Shown in pieces: positions 1 through 7,761 of a stretch of DNA of 15,010 nt. Made by a program: the position numbers and the translations under genes. The notes below the pieces were generated by a model, which was given only the letters and a program-made list of their open reading frames with translations, was not told where the DNA came from and ran no database searches. Positions within the stretch are counted from its first letter, which is position 1. Each line of letters starts with the position of its first letter. Origin of the DNA: Pseudomonadota bacterium (lineage in GTDB: Bacteria > Pseudomonadota > Alphaproteobacteria > Sphingomonadales > Sphingomonadaceae); NCBI GenBank assembly GCA_030271565.1, contig JARXKR010000037.1, forward strand, positions 1 through 15,010. The letters are read 5' to 3'.

Positions 1-898
1 ACCGCCGCAACCCATTTGCGCGCAAAGTCGAGCGTCCGGACGATCGGCGTCGGTTGGCTGCTCTGCGATAGTGCCTTGAGCGCCGTCAGGTAGTTGCCGC
101 GATAGACCGTGGGGATGATGATGCGCTCTTCGCCCGCCGTGACCAGCTCGGCATTCATCATGATGCGCGCGATCCGGCCATTGCCGTCGACGAACGGATG
201 CACCTCGGACACCAGAAACATCATGAACACCGCGCGCGCGAACGGCGTATCGAGGCTGTCATAATATTCAAATCCGCGCGCGAGGGTACCTTAGACCTGA
301 TCGGGCGCGCCGAACAGCGTTGCCCTTGGGCGATTGGATTCACTCTTGAAACGGCCCGGCTGCTTGTCGGGACGCGCACTCATCAGCAATGCATGGCGGC
401 TTTGCATGAGCGACAGCAGCATTTGCAGATCGCGGGGCACCTTCGCCATCTCGACCGGATCGGAAACAATCTGCCATGTCCCCAGCACGCCATGGGCATC
501 TTCGGGGCGGTCGCGCGGGATGACATTGTTGAACACGATGTCGGCCGCTTCGTTCACGTCGAATTCGGTGCCTTCGTGGCGCTGCGCGAGCGGATTGTGA
601 TGCCGGGGAGCTCTACGTCCCGCTTGCGCTCGGAAACGACGAAGATCGAACCGTCTGCCGCTGGGCGGTTTTCGATGGCCGTCCGGTCCGCGATCAGCGC
701 GCCTGGAGCATAGGCGGCCACCAACTCCCAGAGCGAGCGGCGGACAATCTGTTCGGCGGATCGTCGAGATTGAAGGTATAGAGCTTTGTCGCAATCTTGC
801 GTATCGGTCCCTGCGCCAACGCGCGCGACACTGCAGATTTGATCGCCGCGTTCGATACGAATGCTTCCGGCAGGCCTTCAAGCGAATTTTTGGGGCAT
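1..898 (-). pseudogene. Degraded AbiEi-like winged-helix + Fic-domain protein (partial at window edge)
   Basis: Fic enzymes transfer AMP or a similar group to target proteins. Here the signature HPFVDGNGR reads clearly at 174-200 on the minus strand, followed by RIARIMMNAEL, as in intact family members. Upstream, in pieces, is an N-terminal region like the winged-helix AbiEi-type domain found in front of some Fic proteins (RALAQGPIRKIATKLYTF, then GALIADRTAIENRP). The probable start is ATG at 898, with AAAGGGG 8 nt before it. At least four lesions break it: an extra C in the run at 892-895 shifts frame after codon 2; another frameshift lies near 755; at about 576-595 the N-terminal domain jumps out of frame into the Fic-domain start (EGTEFDVNEAADIVF), missing the roughly 200-residue middle I expect from memory of the family; and an in-frame TAA at 291-293 cuts off the catalytic motif. 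The gene continues beyond position 1. The Fic call is firm; the AbiEi-like call is less so. Confidence 0.8.
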
Positions 899-911
899 TA
901 AACGCGCCCCT

Positions 912-982
912 TTCGGACCCTCTAGCAACTTTTTGTGACTTAAGCGCAAATTATTGCAACTTTTTGGGATTTAAGGTCCGAA
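912..982. promoter_or_regulatory. Tandem 20-bp repeats within an inverted repeat; candidate operator of the AbiEi/Fic gene
   Basis: Two 20-bp copies, GCAACTTTTTGTGACTTAAG at 925-944 and GCAACTTTTTGGGATTTAAG at 956-975, match at 18 of 20 positions and are 31 bp apart, about three helical turns. They are enclosed by an exact 8-bp inverted repeat, TTCGGACC at 912-919 and GGTCCGAA at 975-982. The block lies just upstream of the ATG at 898 of the broken Fic gene. AbiEi-type antitoxins are known to repress their own promoters through repeats, so an autoregulatory operator is a reasonable inference. No transcription start is proven. Confidence 0.45.
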
Positions 983-1025
983 CGGGATGCGACCATCGCC
1001 TTATCGATCACAATCATGCTACTTT

Positions 1026-1056
1026 ATGATCGATAGAAGGCCATTCTATCGATCAT
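1026..1056. repeat. Perfect 13-bp inverted repeat overlapping a start codon
   Basis: ATGATCGATAGAA at 1026-1038 and TTCTATCGATCAT at 1044-1056 are exact reverse complements separated by GGCCA. The core TATCGATCA also occurs as a separate copy at 1002-1010, giving three copies within 55 bp. The right arm runs into the ATG at 1055 of the small reading frame that follows. There is no T-run, so a terminator is unlikely; a repressor site that would block transcription or translation start fits better. The binding protein is unknown. Confidence 0.55.
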
Positions 1057-1165
1057 GCGCCGGAACTGGCAGCTTCACGACTGGCTTGATTTCCGCTTCG
1101 ACGCGGATCGCATTGCCGCTTTTGTCATCGAAGCGCAGGTGCGGACGATCGCCGGGGCCGCTTTT
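1055..1165 (+). pseudogene. N-terminal remnant resembling the DUF4172 domain of Fic proteins
   Basis: Starting at ATG 1055, the frame encodes a short stretch with NWQLHDWLDFRFDADRI near its start. This fits the pattern W-Q-x-x-D-W-x-x-F-x-aromatic-D that begins DUF4172, the N-terminal domain of a second family of Fic proteins. After about 35 residues the resemblance stops and the frame runs into a glycosidase remnant, with no Fic catalytic motif following. I read it as a gene start cut off by a deletion or insertion. The assignment rests on one short motif recalled from the family, so it is tentative. Confidence 0.35.
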
Positions 1166-1403
1166 GTTACGGTGCGCAACTACTGCATCGGTGCTTCCTG
1201 CTCGACAGGGACGATCCGACAAAGGTGCTGGCCCCCTGATCCGGCCCACTTCGGACGAGCGCTTCGGCTATTTCCCCAACATCGCCTACAGCTGCGGCGC
1301 CCTGGTGCATGGCCGCTCGCTGATCCTGCCTTTTGCGCTGGCGGACAGCATCACCACATTCGCCACAATGCCACCTGATCGCCTGCTAGCCTATATGGTC
1401 TGA
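1166..1403 (+). pseudogene. C-terminal remnant of a GH130-like glycosidase, frameshifted
   Basis: Three frames together give a continuous resemblance to the end of GH130-type glycosidases (mannoside phosphorylases and relatives): VRNYCIGA, then FLLDRDDPTKVLA, then LIRPTSDERFGYFPN, IAYSCGALVHGRSLILPFAL and a TGA at 1401-1403. The first shift is near 1192 and the second near 1230. GH130 proteins end in a similar way, with a metal-independent beta-propeller strand containing the Y-S-C-G-A-hydrophobic-H-G pattern. Nothing of the N-terminal catalytic part is visible. The remnant overlaps the last 13 bases of the convergent Mg-type ATPase gene. Family assignment is from memory of the C-terminal pattern. 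Confidence 0.5.
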
Positions 1404-3943
1404 CGTCGGCGCTTGACCTGCCCCTTGAAGAACAGCCGCTTGGCGTATTCGGTGGCTGCGCCGTAGGCTACCACTAGCGCGATGCTGAAGACAATCAACT
1501 GCCATGTCGGGGTCTCGAAACTGAACAACCCGTCGAACCCCGGGATATGTGGCAGCGCCACGGCGATCACCGCCATAAGCGCAGTGCTCGCGGCCAGCAA
1601 AGTGCTAGGCCTGCTGCGCCAGCTGAGCCGCCGGGTGCGCAGGACGAGGACAACCACCAGTTCCGTGAGCAGTGAGATCGTGAACCAGACCGTCTGGAAC
1701 ATCGCCGCATCGGTGCGGAACACCCAACGCAGCGCGCCGAAGGTCAGGAGATCGAAGCAACTGCTGACCAGTCCGAAGACGATCATGAAGCGCTGGACCT
1801 CCCTGATCGACCAACGCTGCGGCACTTCGACATGCTCGGGATCGACATTGTCGGTCGAAATGGTGATCGAAGGGATGTCGGAGAGGAAATTGTTCAGCAG
1901 GATCTGCTTGGGCAAGAGCGGCAGGAACGGCAGCAGTGGTGTGGCCAGTGCCATGCTCACCATGTTGCCGAAATTGGCGCTGGTGGTGATCGAGATATAT
2001 TTCAGCGTATTGGCGAAAGTCCGCCGCCCATCGATCACGCCCCGGCGCAGGACATCGAGATCGCGGTGGAGCAGGACGATATCGGCGCTTTCCCGCGCAA
2101 CATCGACCGCCTTGTCGACCGATATACCGACATCGGCCAGCCGCAGTGCCGGGGCATCGTTGATGCCATCGCCCATATAGCCGACGGCATGCCCCTTGTG
2201 TTGCAGCGCGCGAATGATCCGTTCTTTTTGCTGGGGATCGATCTCGGCAAAGATGGCGGTCTTGCTGGCGCGGACTCGCAATGTGTCGTCAGACATCTGC
2301 ACGATCATGTCGCCGGTAATGATCGAGGCGGGGTCGAGCCCCACCTGGCTGGCGACATGGGCGGTGACATGGCGGTTATCGCCGCTGATAATCTTGGTCG
2401 TGATGCCAAGCGCGGCAAGGTCCCGGATCGTCTGGGCGACTTGCGGCTTGGGCGGATCGAGAAATAGCAACAGACCCAGCAAGGTTAGCTTCGTCTCGTC
2501 AGCGCGGGCAAAGCGCGTTTTGCCGGGCAGGCTGCGCTCGGCAACCGCCAGCACGCGGAAGCCGGCCTCGCCATTTGCCCGGAACAACTCATCGACCTGT
2601 TTGCGCAGGCGAGAACCCAACGGCTTCACGCTCTTGCCGGTGCGGATGTGGGTGCAGATCGCAAGCACTTCGGCAAAAGCGCCCTTGCTGATTATCCGGA
2701 CCTGTCCCGCAGTTGCCGGATCGGCAACAAGTATGCTCAACCGCCTGCGGACAAAGTCATAGGGAATCTCATCCAGCTTTTTCGCTTTGCCCGTGTTCAG
2801 CTTTGCAGCCTTACCTGCCGCGACAATGGCTTCGTCGAGCGGGTTGGCGATGCCGGTTTCAAATGTCGCATTGAGGAAGGCCGCCTGCATCACTTCGTCC
2901 GAAGGCGCTCCGTTCCAGCCAATCGCCGATTCGAGCAGCACCGTGCCATCGGTCAGCGTGCCGGTCTTGTCGGTGCAGAACACATCCATGGAGCCAAGAT
3001 TCTCGATGGCATCCAGCCGGCGCACGATAACGCCGTCTGCGGCAAGGTGACGCGCACCGGCAGCCAGCGTGACGCTGATGATCGCTGGGAGCATTTCTGG
3101 CGAGAGGCCCACCGCCAGAGCCACGGCAAACAGCAGCGATTCAATGATCGGGCGGCCCATCAACTGATTGATCGTCAGCACGGCCAGCACGATGACGATC
3201 ATCACTCGCAAGAGCATGGTGCCGAAATGGCGGATGCCTCGGGTGAACTCGGTTTCTTCGTCTGCCGTGCCGACCTGCCGGGCAATCGCTCCGAACTCGG
3301 TTTGAGTGCCAGTCTTGATGACCAGCATGGTCGCTGTCCCGCTGCGCAGCGATGATCCGGTGAACAGCGCATTGGTACGCTCGGCGATCTGCGCATTGAC
3401 GGACAGGACACCAGCCGACTTTTCGACCGGCAGCGATTCCCCGGTCAGCGCCGACTGGGTCACCAGGCAATCCTTGGCCGCCAGGACCAGCCCATCGGCG
3501 GGAACGAGATTGCCGGCTGACAGCTCAACGATATCCCCGCAGACGATCTCTCGCACCGGGACTTCTGCCAGCTTGCCCGCGCGCAGCACCTTTGCCTTGA
3601 GCGCAAGTCGGCTCCGCAATGCGGCGACGGCTTGGGATGCACGATATTCTTGCGTGAAACTGAGCAACCCGCTGCCGCCGACAATCATCAGAATGATCGC
3701 GGCATCAAGCCAGTCCCTGAGCAACATAGAAATTCCGGCCCCGAACAGCAGAATCAGCGCGAGCGGGCTCTTGAACTGACGGGCAAACAGCAAGAGTCCG
3801 GGCAGATGCTGTACCTCGCCAATTGCATTTGCGCCGTCACGGCGCAGCCGGGCTGTAGCCTCGGCTTTGCCAAGTCCGGTAGTGGCCCCTCCTGTGGCAA
3901 CAAGCGCCTGATCGACTGACAAGCTCCAGAAGGCTTCGATCAT
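1391..3943 (-). CDS. mgtA: Mg2+-translocating-type P-type ATPase (P3B, MgtA/MgtB family)
   Basis: An inner-membrane cation pump driven by ATP; characterised family members import Mg2+. All core P-type motifs are present in this 850-residue protein: TGES at 167-170 (actuator), LSPEMLP at 280-286 in the fourth membrane helix, the phosphorylated aspartate in DKTGTLT at 325-331, SKGAF near 419-423 (nucleotide binding) and GDGINDAPAL at 591-600. The SPEM form of the helix-4 motif, and the later NNFLSDIPSITISTDNVD followed by PQRWSIREVQRFMIVFG (707-724), are typical of MgtA/MgtB and separate it from P1B copper pumps and P2 calcium pumps. It is slightly shorter than the roughly 900 residues usual for MgtA, with a short N-terminal region. 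ATG 3943 has AAGGA 11 nt upstream. No MgtL-like proline-rich leader peptide is evident. The substrate is inferred from family; metal detoxification or another divalent ion is possible given the neighbours. Confidence 0.85.
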   Translation of the reverse strand: MIEAFWSLSVDQALVATGGATTGLGKAEATARLRRDGANAIGEVQHLPGLLLFARQFKSPLALILLFGAGISMLLRDWLDAAIILMIVGGSGLLSFTQEYRASQAVAALRSRLALKAKVLRAGKLAEVPVREIVCGDIVELSAGNLVPADGLVLAAKDCLVTQSALTGESLPVEKSAGVLSVNAQIAERTNALFTGSSLRSGTATMLVIKTGTQTEFGAIARQVGTADEETEFTRGIRHFGTMLLRVMIVIVLAVLTINQLMGRPIIESLLFAVALAVGLSPEMLPAIISVTLAAGARHLAADGVIVRRLDAIENLGSMDVFCTDKTGTLTDGTVLLESAIGWNGAPSDEVMQAAFLNATFETGIANPLDEAIVAAGKAAKLNTGKAKKLDEIPYDFVRRRLSILVADPATAGQVRIISKGAFAEVLAICTHIRTGKSVKPLGSRLRKQVDELFRANGEAGFRVLAVAERSLPGKTRFARADETKLTLLGLLLFLDPPKPQVAQTIRDLAALGITTKIISGDNRHVTAHVASQVGLDPASIITGDMIVQMSDDTLRVRASKTAIFAEIDPQQKERIIRALQHKGHAVGYMGDGINDAPALRLADVGISVDKAVDVARESADIVLLHRDLDVLRRGVIDGRRTFANTLKYISITTSANFGNMVSMALATPLLPFLPLLPKQILLNNFLSDIPSITISTDNVDPEHVEVPQRWSIREVQRFMIVFGLVSSCFDLLTFGALRWVFRTDAAMFQTVWFTISLLTELVVVLVLRTRRLSWRSRPSTLLAASTALMAVIAVALPHIPGFDGLFSFETPTWQLIVFSIALVVAYGAATEYAKRLFFKGQVKRRRQTI

Positions 3944-3957
3944 GGTTGTTGCAGTCC

Positions 3958-4110
3958 TTAATGGATGGCTTCATCCGGCTTCAGGCAGAATAAAATCGCC
4001 TCGATAGCGCGCTTGGTCTCATGCAAATCGCGCGCGGTGATCGTATTGACGCCTGCCTTGTACACCGCATAGTCGTTGCCGTCAGGACAATCGCTTCGTT
4101 CTAATCGCCA
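3958..4110 (-). pseudogene. C-terminal remnant of an unidentified gene upstream of the Mg-type ATPase
   Basis: A 50-codon open stretch follows a TAG at 4111-4113 and ends with TAA at 3958-3960, only 14 nt before the ATPase ATG. It has no ATG. The translation includes SDCPDGNDYAVYKAGVNTIT and then ARDLHETKRAIEAILFCLKP, which reads like folded protein rather than random frame. I infer the tail of a gene that once preceded the ATPase in an operon and lost its 5' part. I do not recognise the family. A chance reading frame is possible. Confidence 0.35.
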
Positions 4111-4270
4111 CTACCAACAGCCATTATTCATTCGGATACCGTCGTCCTACGGCTTCCCAAATTGTTGGCACTCCCTTGCGGACTGCGGCCCGATTTGACG
4201 ATCTAACCACATGGTTCGGTTCATATGGTCATTAGCAGCCATATCGGGTTCGCAATTCGACAGCCGAAAA
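4111..4270. other. Non-coding spacer between the cus operon and the Mg-type ATPase
   Basis: This is the remainder of a 327-bp stretch without an intact gene between the end of the cusF-like gene and the ATPase. I found no convincing terminator hairpin with a T-run on the minus strand, no clear sigma-70 promoter and no known riboswitch motif. It should hold the end signal of the cus operon and any promoter of the ATPase, but I cannot place them. Confidence 0.4.
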
Positions 4271-4642
4271 TCAGTGCTTCCTGATCGCCGTCACCTCACC
4301 TGCGCTGCCGGACACGGTCACATTAAAATCCACCTTGTCGCCAACGGCGATGCCCTTGAGCAAATCGGGCTTGGCGGAGAAGCCCATCTTCATCGCGGGC
4401 CAGCCCACGGCGGGGATGGCCCCGTGATCGAGCGTAATCCTGCCGGTTAAGGCATCGACAGCGGTCACAATGCCCGAGCCTTTGCCCATCTTGCTGCCTG
4501 CGGCCATCTCCATGCTCGACATGGCATCGGCAGTTGCGGCGGCGTTGGGGGCTTCAATCTTTGGCGCTTCCGGCTTCTTGTCGCAGCCGGACAGGCCGAC
4601 CGGCAACGCAACCAGCGCGGCAATCATCATCGTCTTCTTCAT
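4271..4642 (-). CDS. cusF: CusF-like periplasmic Cu(I)/Ag(I)-binding lipoprotein
   Basis: A 123-residue metallochaperone-like protein expected to pass Cu(I) or Ag(I) to the CusCBA pump. The CusF domain covers about residues 55-123, and all four ligands of E. coli CusF have counterparts: His73 in LDHGAIP, Trp81, Met84 and Met86 in GWPAMKMGF. The tryptophan caps the metal by a cation-pi contact in the E. coli protein. Unlike soluble E. coli CusF, this one has a lipoprotein signal with lipobox LSGC, so Cys20 would be lipidated. The next residue is Asp, the inner-membrane retention signal in E. coli. Residues 22-54 form a linker rich in Ala, Met and Lys. ATG 4642 overlaps the cusA stop (ATGA) and has AAGGAG 7 nt upstream, making it the last gene of the operon. 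Confidence 0.88.
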   Translation of the reverse strand: MKKTMMIAALVALPVGLSGCDKKPEAPKIEAPNAAATADAMSSMEMAAGSKMGKGSGIVTAVDALTGRITLDHGAIPAVGWPAMKMGFSAKPDLLKGIAVGDKVDFNVTVSGSAGEVTAIRKH

Positions 4643-7600
4643 ATTGGTTCTCCTTGAGTTTGAACTTGGGTGCGCCGCCGCATCAGCAAATAGGCGGCGG
4701 GGATGATCAGCATCGAGAGCAACGGCGCGGTCAGCATCCCGCCGACCATCGGCGCGGCGATCCGGCTCATCACTTCGGAACCTGTGCCGGTGCCAATGAG
4801 GATGGGGAACAGGCCAGCGAGGATCACGGCCACTGTCATCGCCTTTGGCCGGACGCGTAGCAGCGCCCCGGCACGGACGGCGGATTCGACATCGCTGTTC
4901 TCGGCAAGTGCGGATTTGAGGTAGATCAGCATGACCACGCCAAACTCGGCCGACACGCCCGCCAGCGCGATGAATCCGACGCCCGTTGCGACCGATTGGT
5001 TGAACCCCAGTAGATAGAGCAGCCAGACCCCACCGGTCAGCGCGAAGGGCAGCGTCACCATGATGAGCGCGGCTTCATCCCAGCGCCGGAAGGTCGCATA
5101 AAGCAGCGCGAAGATGATCAGCAGGGTGGCCGGAACCACGATCTTCAACCGCTGCGTTGCGCGTTCGAGAAACTCGAACTGCCCGGTATAGGCCACGCTG
5201 ATCCCCGGCGGCAGTTTGACCTTCTGCGCCACTGCCTTTTGCAGATCCCCGACAATCTCGGTCAGGGCGCGGCCCCGCCCATCGATATAGACCCATGTGG
5301 CAGGGCGGCCATTCTCACTCCGCAGCATCGGCGGGCCGTTGGTGATATGGACATCGGCAACCGTCCCGAGCGTGATTTGCTGGCGTGAGGGTGTCAGCAC
5401 CGGCAAATCGATAATGTCGTCGACGCTGTCGCGGATTTCGCGGGGGTAGCGCACGCTGATCGGATAGCGGGCGAGCCCTTCGACGGTTTGCCCGACAGCC
5501 TCGCCGCCGATCGCGCCCGACACGACGGCCTGCACATCGGCGACGTTGAGACCGTATCGCGCCGCTGCGGCCCTGTTGATGGAAACGTCGATATAGCGCC
5601 CGCCTGAAAGGCGTTCGGCGAGAGCTGAAGTGATTCCTGGCACGGTCTTGGCTACCGCTTCGATTTGCCGCGCGGTGCGATCAATCTCTTCGAGGTTCGC
5701 GCCCGATACCTTGATCCCAATCGGGCTTTTGATGCCCGTTGCCAGCATGTCGATCCGGTTACGGATCGGCGGTATCCAGAAATTGGCGAGGCCCGGGACT
5801 TTGACGGTCTTGTCCAGCTCGTCGATCAGCTTCGCCTGGGTCATGCCGCTGCGCCATTGGCTTTTGGGCTTGAAGCGGATGGTGGTCTCGAACATTTCGA
5901 GGGGGGCGGGATCGGTTGCCGTATCGGCGCGACCTGCCTTACCGAAAACGCTTTCGACTTCCGGCACGGTCTTGATCAGCCGGTCGGTTTGCTGGAGCAG
6001 CATCGAGGCCTTTGCCGTCGAAATTCCCGGCAGTGCTGACGGCATATAGAGCAAGTCCCCTTCGTTCATTTGCGGCATGAACTCGCCGCCAGTCTGGGTG
6101 ATCGGCCAAAGGCTGGACGCGAACACCAGCGCCGCGATCAGCAGCGCGGCCTTGGGCTTCGCCAGCACCCAGTCGAGCGCGGGGCGATAAACGCGCGTCA
6201 GGAAGCGGTTGATCGGGTTGCTATCCTCACTCGGTATCCGTCCCCGGATCAGCCAGCCCATCAGAACCGGGATGAGCGTGATCGACAACAGGGCCGCGCC
6301 TGCCATCGCATATGTCTTGGTGAAGGCGAGCGGCGCAAATAGCCGCCCTTCCTGACCTTGCAGCGAGAAGATCGGAATGAACGAGAAGGTGATGATGAGC
6401 AGGCTAAGGAACAGCGCCGGGCCGACCTCTGCCGCCGCATTGGTGACGACACCCCATCGTTCCGCACCTTCCAGCTCTTTGCCGGGGTTGTCGTGCGACC
6501 AGCGTTCGAGATGCTTGTGGGCGTTCTCGATCATCACCACCGCCGCATCGACCATCGCGCCGATGGCGATGGCGATGCCGCCCAAGGACAGGATATTGGC
6601 GTTGAGTCCCTGAACCCGCATGACGATGAAGGCGAGGAGGATGCCGAGCGGGAGGGTCAATATCGCCACCAGCGCCGAGCGCGCGTGCCACAGGAACAGG
6701 CCGCAAACGAGCGCGACGATCAGGAATTCTTCGAACAGCTTGCCGGTCAGGTTTTCGACCGCGCGGTCGATCAGGCCCGAGCGGTCATAGGTGGTGACGA
6801 TCTCGACGCCGGGCGGCAGGCTTGCCTTGAGTTCGGCGAGCTTGGTGCGGACGCCTTCGATCACCTCGCGGGCATTCTTGCCCTGGCGCATGACGATCAC
6901 ACCGCCCGCGACTTCGCCTTCGCCATTCAGTTCTGCTATCCCGCGCCGCATGTCGGGGCCGACCTGCACCGTAGCAACGTCACCCAATGTCACCGGCACT
7001 CCGCCCGCAGCGGTGCGGATCGGCACGGCCCGGAAATCGTCCAGGGTTTTGAGATAGCCGGTCGCGCGGACGATATATTCCGCTTCGGCCATTTCGACGA
7101 CACCGCCACCAGTTTCCTGATTAGCGCGCTTGAGGGCCTCGCTCACATCGTTCGCTGTTACGCCATATGAAGCCAGCTTCTGCGGATCGACGACGACCTG
7201 GTATTGCTTGACCATGCCGCCGATGCTGGCGACTTCGGCGACGCCGGGAACGGCCTTCAGCTCATAGCGCAGGAACCAGTCCTGGATGCTGCGGAGCTGT
7301 GCGAGATCATGCCGTCCGGTCTTGTCGACCAGCGCATATTCGTAAATCCAGCCAACGCCGGTGGCATCGGGGCCGAGCGAGGCGGTTGCACCTGCTGGCA
7401 GACGGCCTTGAACCTGCGAGAGATATTCCAGCACGCGGCTGCGCGCCCAATAGAGATCGGTGCCATCCTCGAACAGCACATAGACAAAGCTGTCGCCGAC
7501 GAAAGAATAGCCCCGCACCACCCGCGCGCCGGGAACCGAGAGCATCGTCGTCGTGAGCGGATAAGTGACCTGGTTCTCGACAATCTGCGGGGCTTGCCCC

Positions 7601-7761
7601 GGATAGGTCGTGCGGATGATGACCTGCACGTCCGAGAGGTCCGGCAATGCATCAACTGGCGTTGTCCTGACCGCCGCAATGCCGATTACCGACAGCACCA
7701 GCGCCGCGACCACGACCAGCCCCCGTGCTTTGACCGAGGCGCGGATGATCCATTCGATCAT
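4639..7761 (-). CDS. cusA: Heavy-metal efflux RND pump, CusA type
   Basis: The proton-driven inner-membrane pump of a tripartite exporter that expels Cu(I)/Ag(I) across the outer membrane. At 1040 residues it has normal family length. It starts MIEWIIRASV with a first membrane helix near 12-32 and has a large periplasmic loop, a second helix block from about 343, and a second loop from about 560. Asp405 in GAMVDAAVVMIENAHK matches the essential proton-relay aspartate of E. coli CusA. The three-methionine periplasmic metal site is intact at the same numbers: Met573 (LYMPSALPG), Met623 (LEMFET) and Met672 (RIDMLATG). This favours monovalent copper/silver over the Zn/Co/Cd pumps of the CzcA group. 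Of the four methionine pairs proposed to relay metal, Met410/Met501 and Met403/Met486 are present, but position 391 is Leu and 755 is Ala. Its start overlaps the cusB stop and its stop overlaps the cusF-like start. Confidence 0.95.
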   Translation of the reverse strand: MIEWIIRASVKARGLVVVAALVLSVIGIAAVRTTPVDALPDLSDVQVIIRTTYPGQAPQIVENQVTYPLTTTMLSVPGARVVRGYSFVGDSFVYVLFEDGTDLYWARSRVLEYLSQVQGRLPAGATASLGPDATGVGWIYEYALVDKTGRHDLAQLRSIQDWFLRYELKAVPGVAEVASIGGMVKQYQVVVDPQKLASYGVTANDVSEALKRANQETGGGVVEMAEAEYIVRATGYLKTLDDFRAVPIRTAAGGVPVTLGDVATVQVGPDMRRGIAELNGEGEVAGGVIVMRQGKNAREVIEGVRTKLAELKASLPPGVEIVTTYDRSGLIDRAVENLTGKLFEEFLIVALVCGLFLWHARSALVAILTLPLGILLAFIVMRVQGLNANILSLGGIAIAIGAMVDAAVVMIENAHKHLERWSHDNPGKELEGAERWGVVTNAAAEVGPALFLSLLIITFSFIPIFSLQGQEGRLFAPLAFTKTYAMAGAALLSITLIPVLMGWLIRGRIPSEDSNPINRFLTRVYRPALDWVLAKPKAALLIAALVFASSLWPITQTGGEFMPQMNEGDLLYMPSALPGISTAKASMLLQQTDRLIKTVPEVESVFGKAGRADTATDPAPLEMFETTIRFKPKSQWRSGMTQAKLIDELDKTVKVPGLANFWIPPIRNRIDMLATGIKSPIGIKVSGANLEEIDRTARQIEAVAKTVPGITSALAERLSGGRYIDVSINRAAAARYGLNVADVQAVVSGAIGGEAVGQTVEGLARYPISVRYPREIRDSVDDIIDLPVLTPSRQQITLGTVADVHITNGPPMLRSENGRPATWVYIDGRGRALTEIVGDLQKAVAQKVKLPPGISVAYTGQFEFLERATQRLKIVVPATLLIIFALLYATFRRWDEAALIMVTLPFALTGGVWLLYLLGFNQSVATGVGFIALAGVSAEFGVVMLIYLKSALAENSDVESAVRAGALLRVRPKAMTVAVILAGLFPILIGTGTGSEVMSRIAAPMVGGMLTAPLLSMLIIPAAYLLMRRRTQVQTQGEPI

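Noticed and set aside
334..600. Plus-strand open frames across 198-713
   Set aside because: They are antisense to the clearly recognisable Fic-gene remains and resemble no protein.
1026..1056. Palindrome as a transposon end or resolvase site
   Set aside because: No transposase or resolvase gene, no second end and no target duplication are visible in the window.
2648..3355. Long plus-strand frames opposite the Mg-type ATPase and similar ones opposite cusA
   Set aside because: Typical antisense shadows in high-GC coding DNA; compositions rich in His, Arg and Gln with no domain.
4147..4242. 31-codon minus-strand frame from ATG 4242 upstream of the Mg-type ATPase, as a possible MgtL-like leader peptide
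   Set aside because: No ribosome site, no proline-rich run as in MgtL, and the lost-gene tail lies between it and the ATPase.
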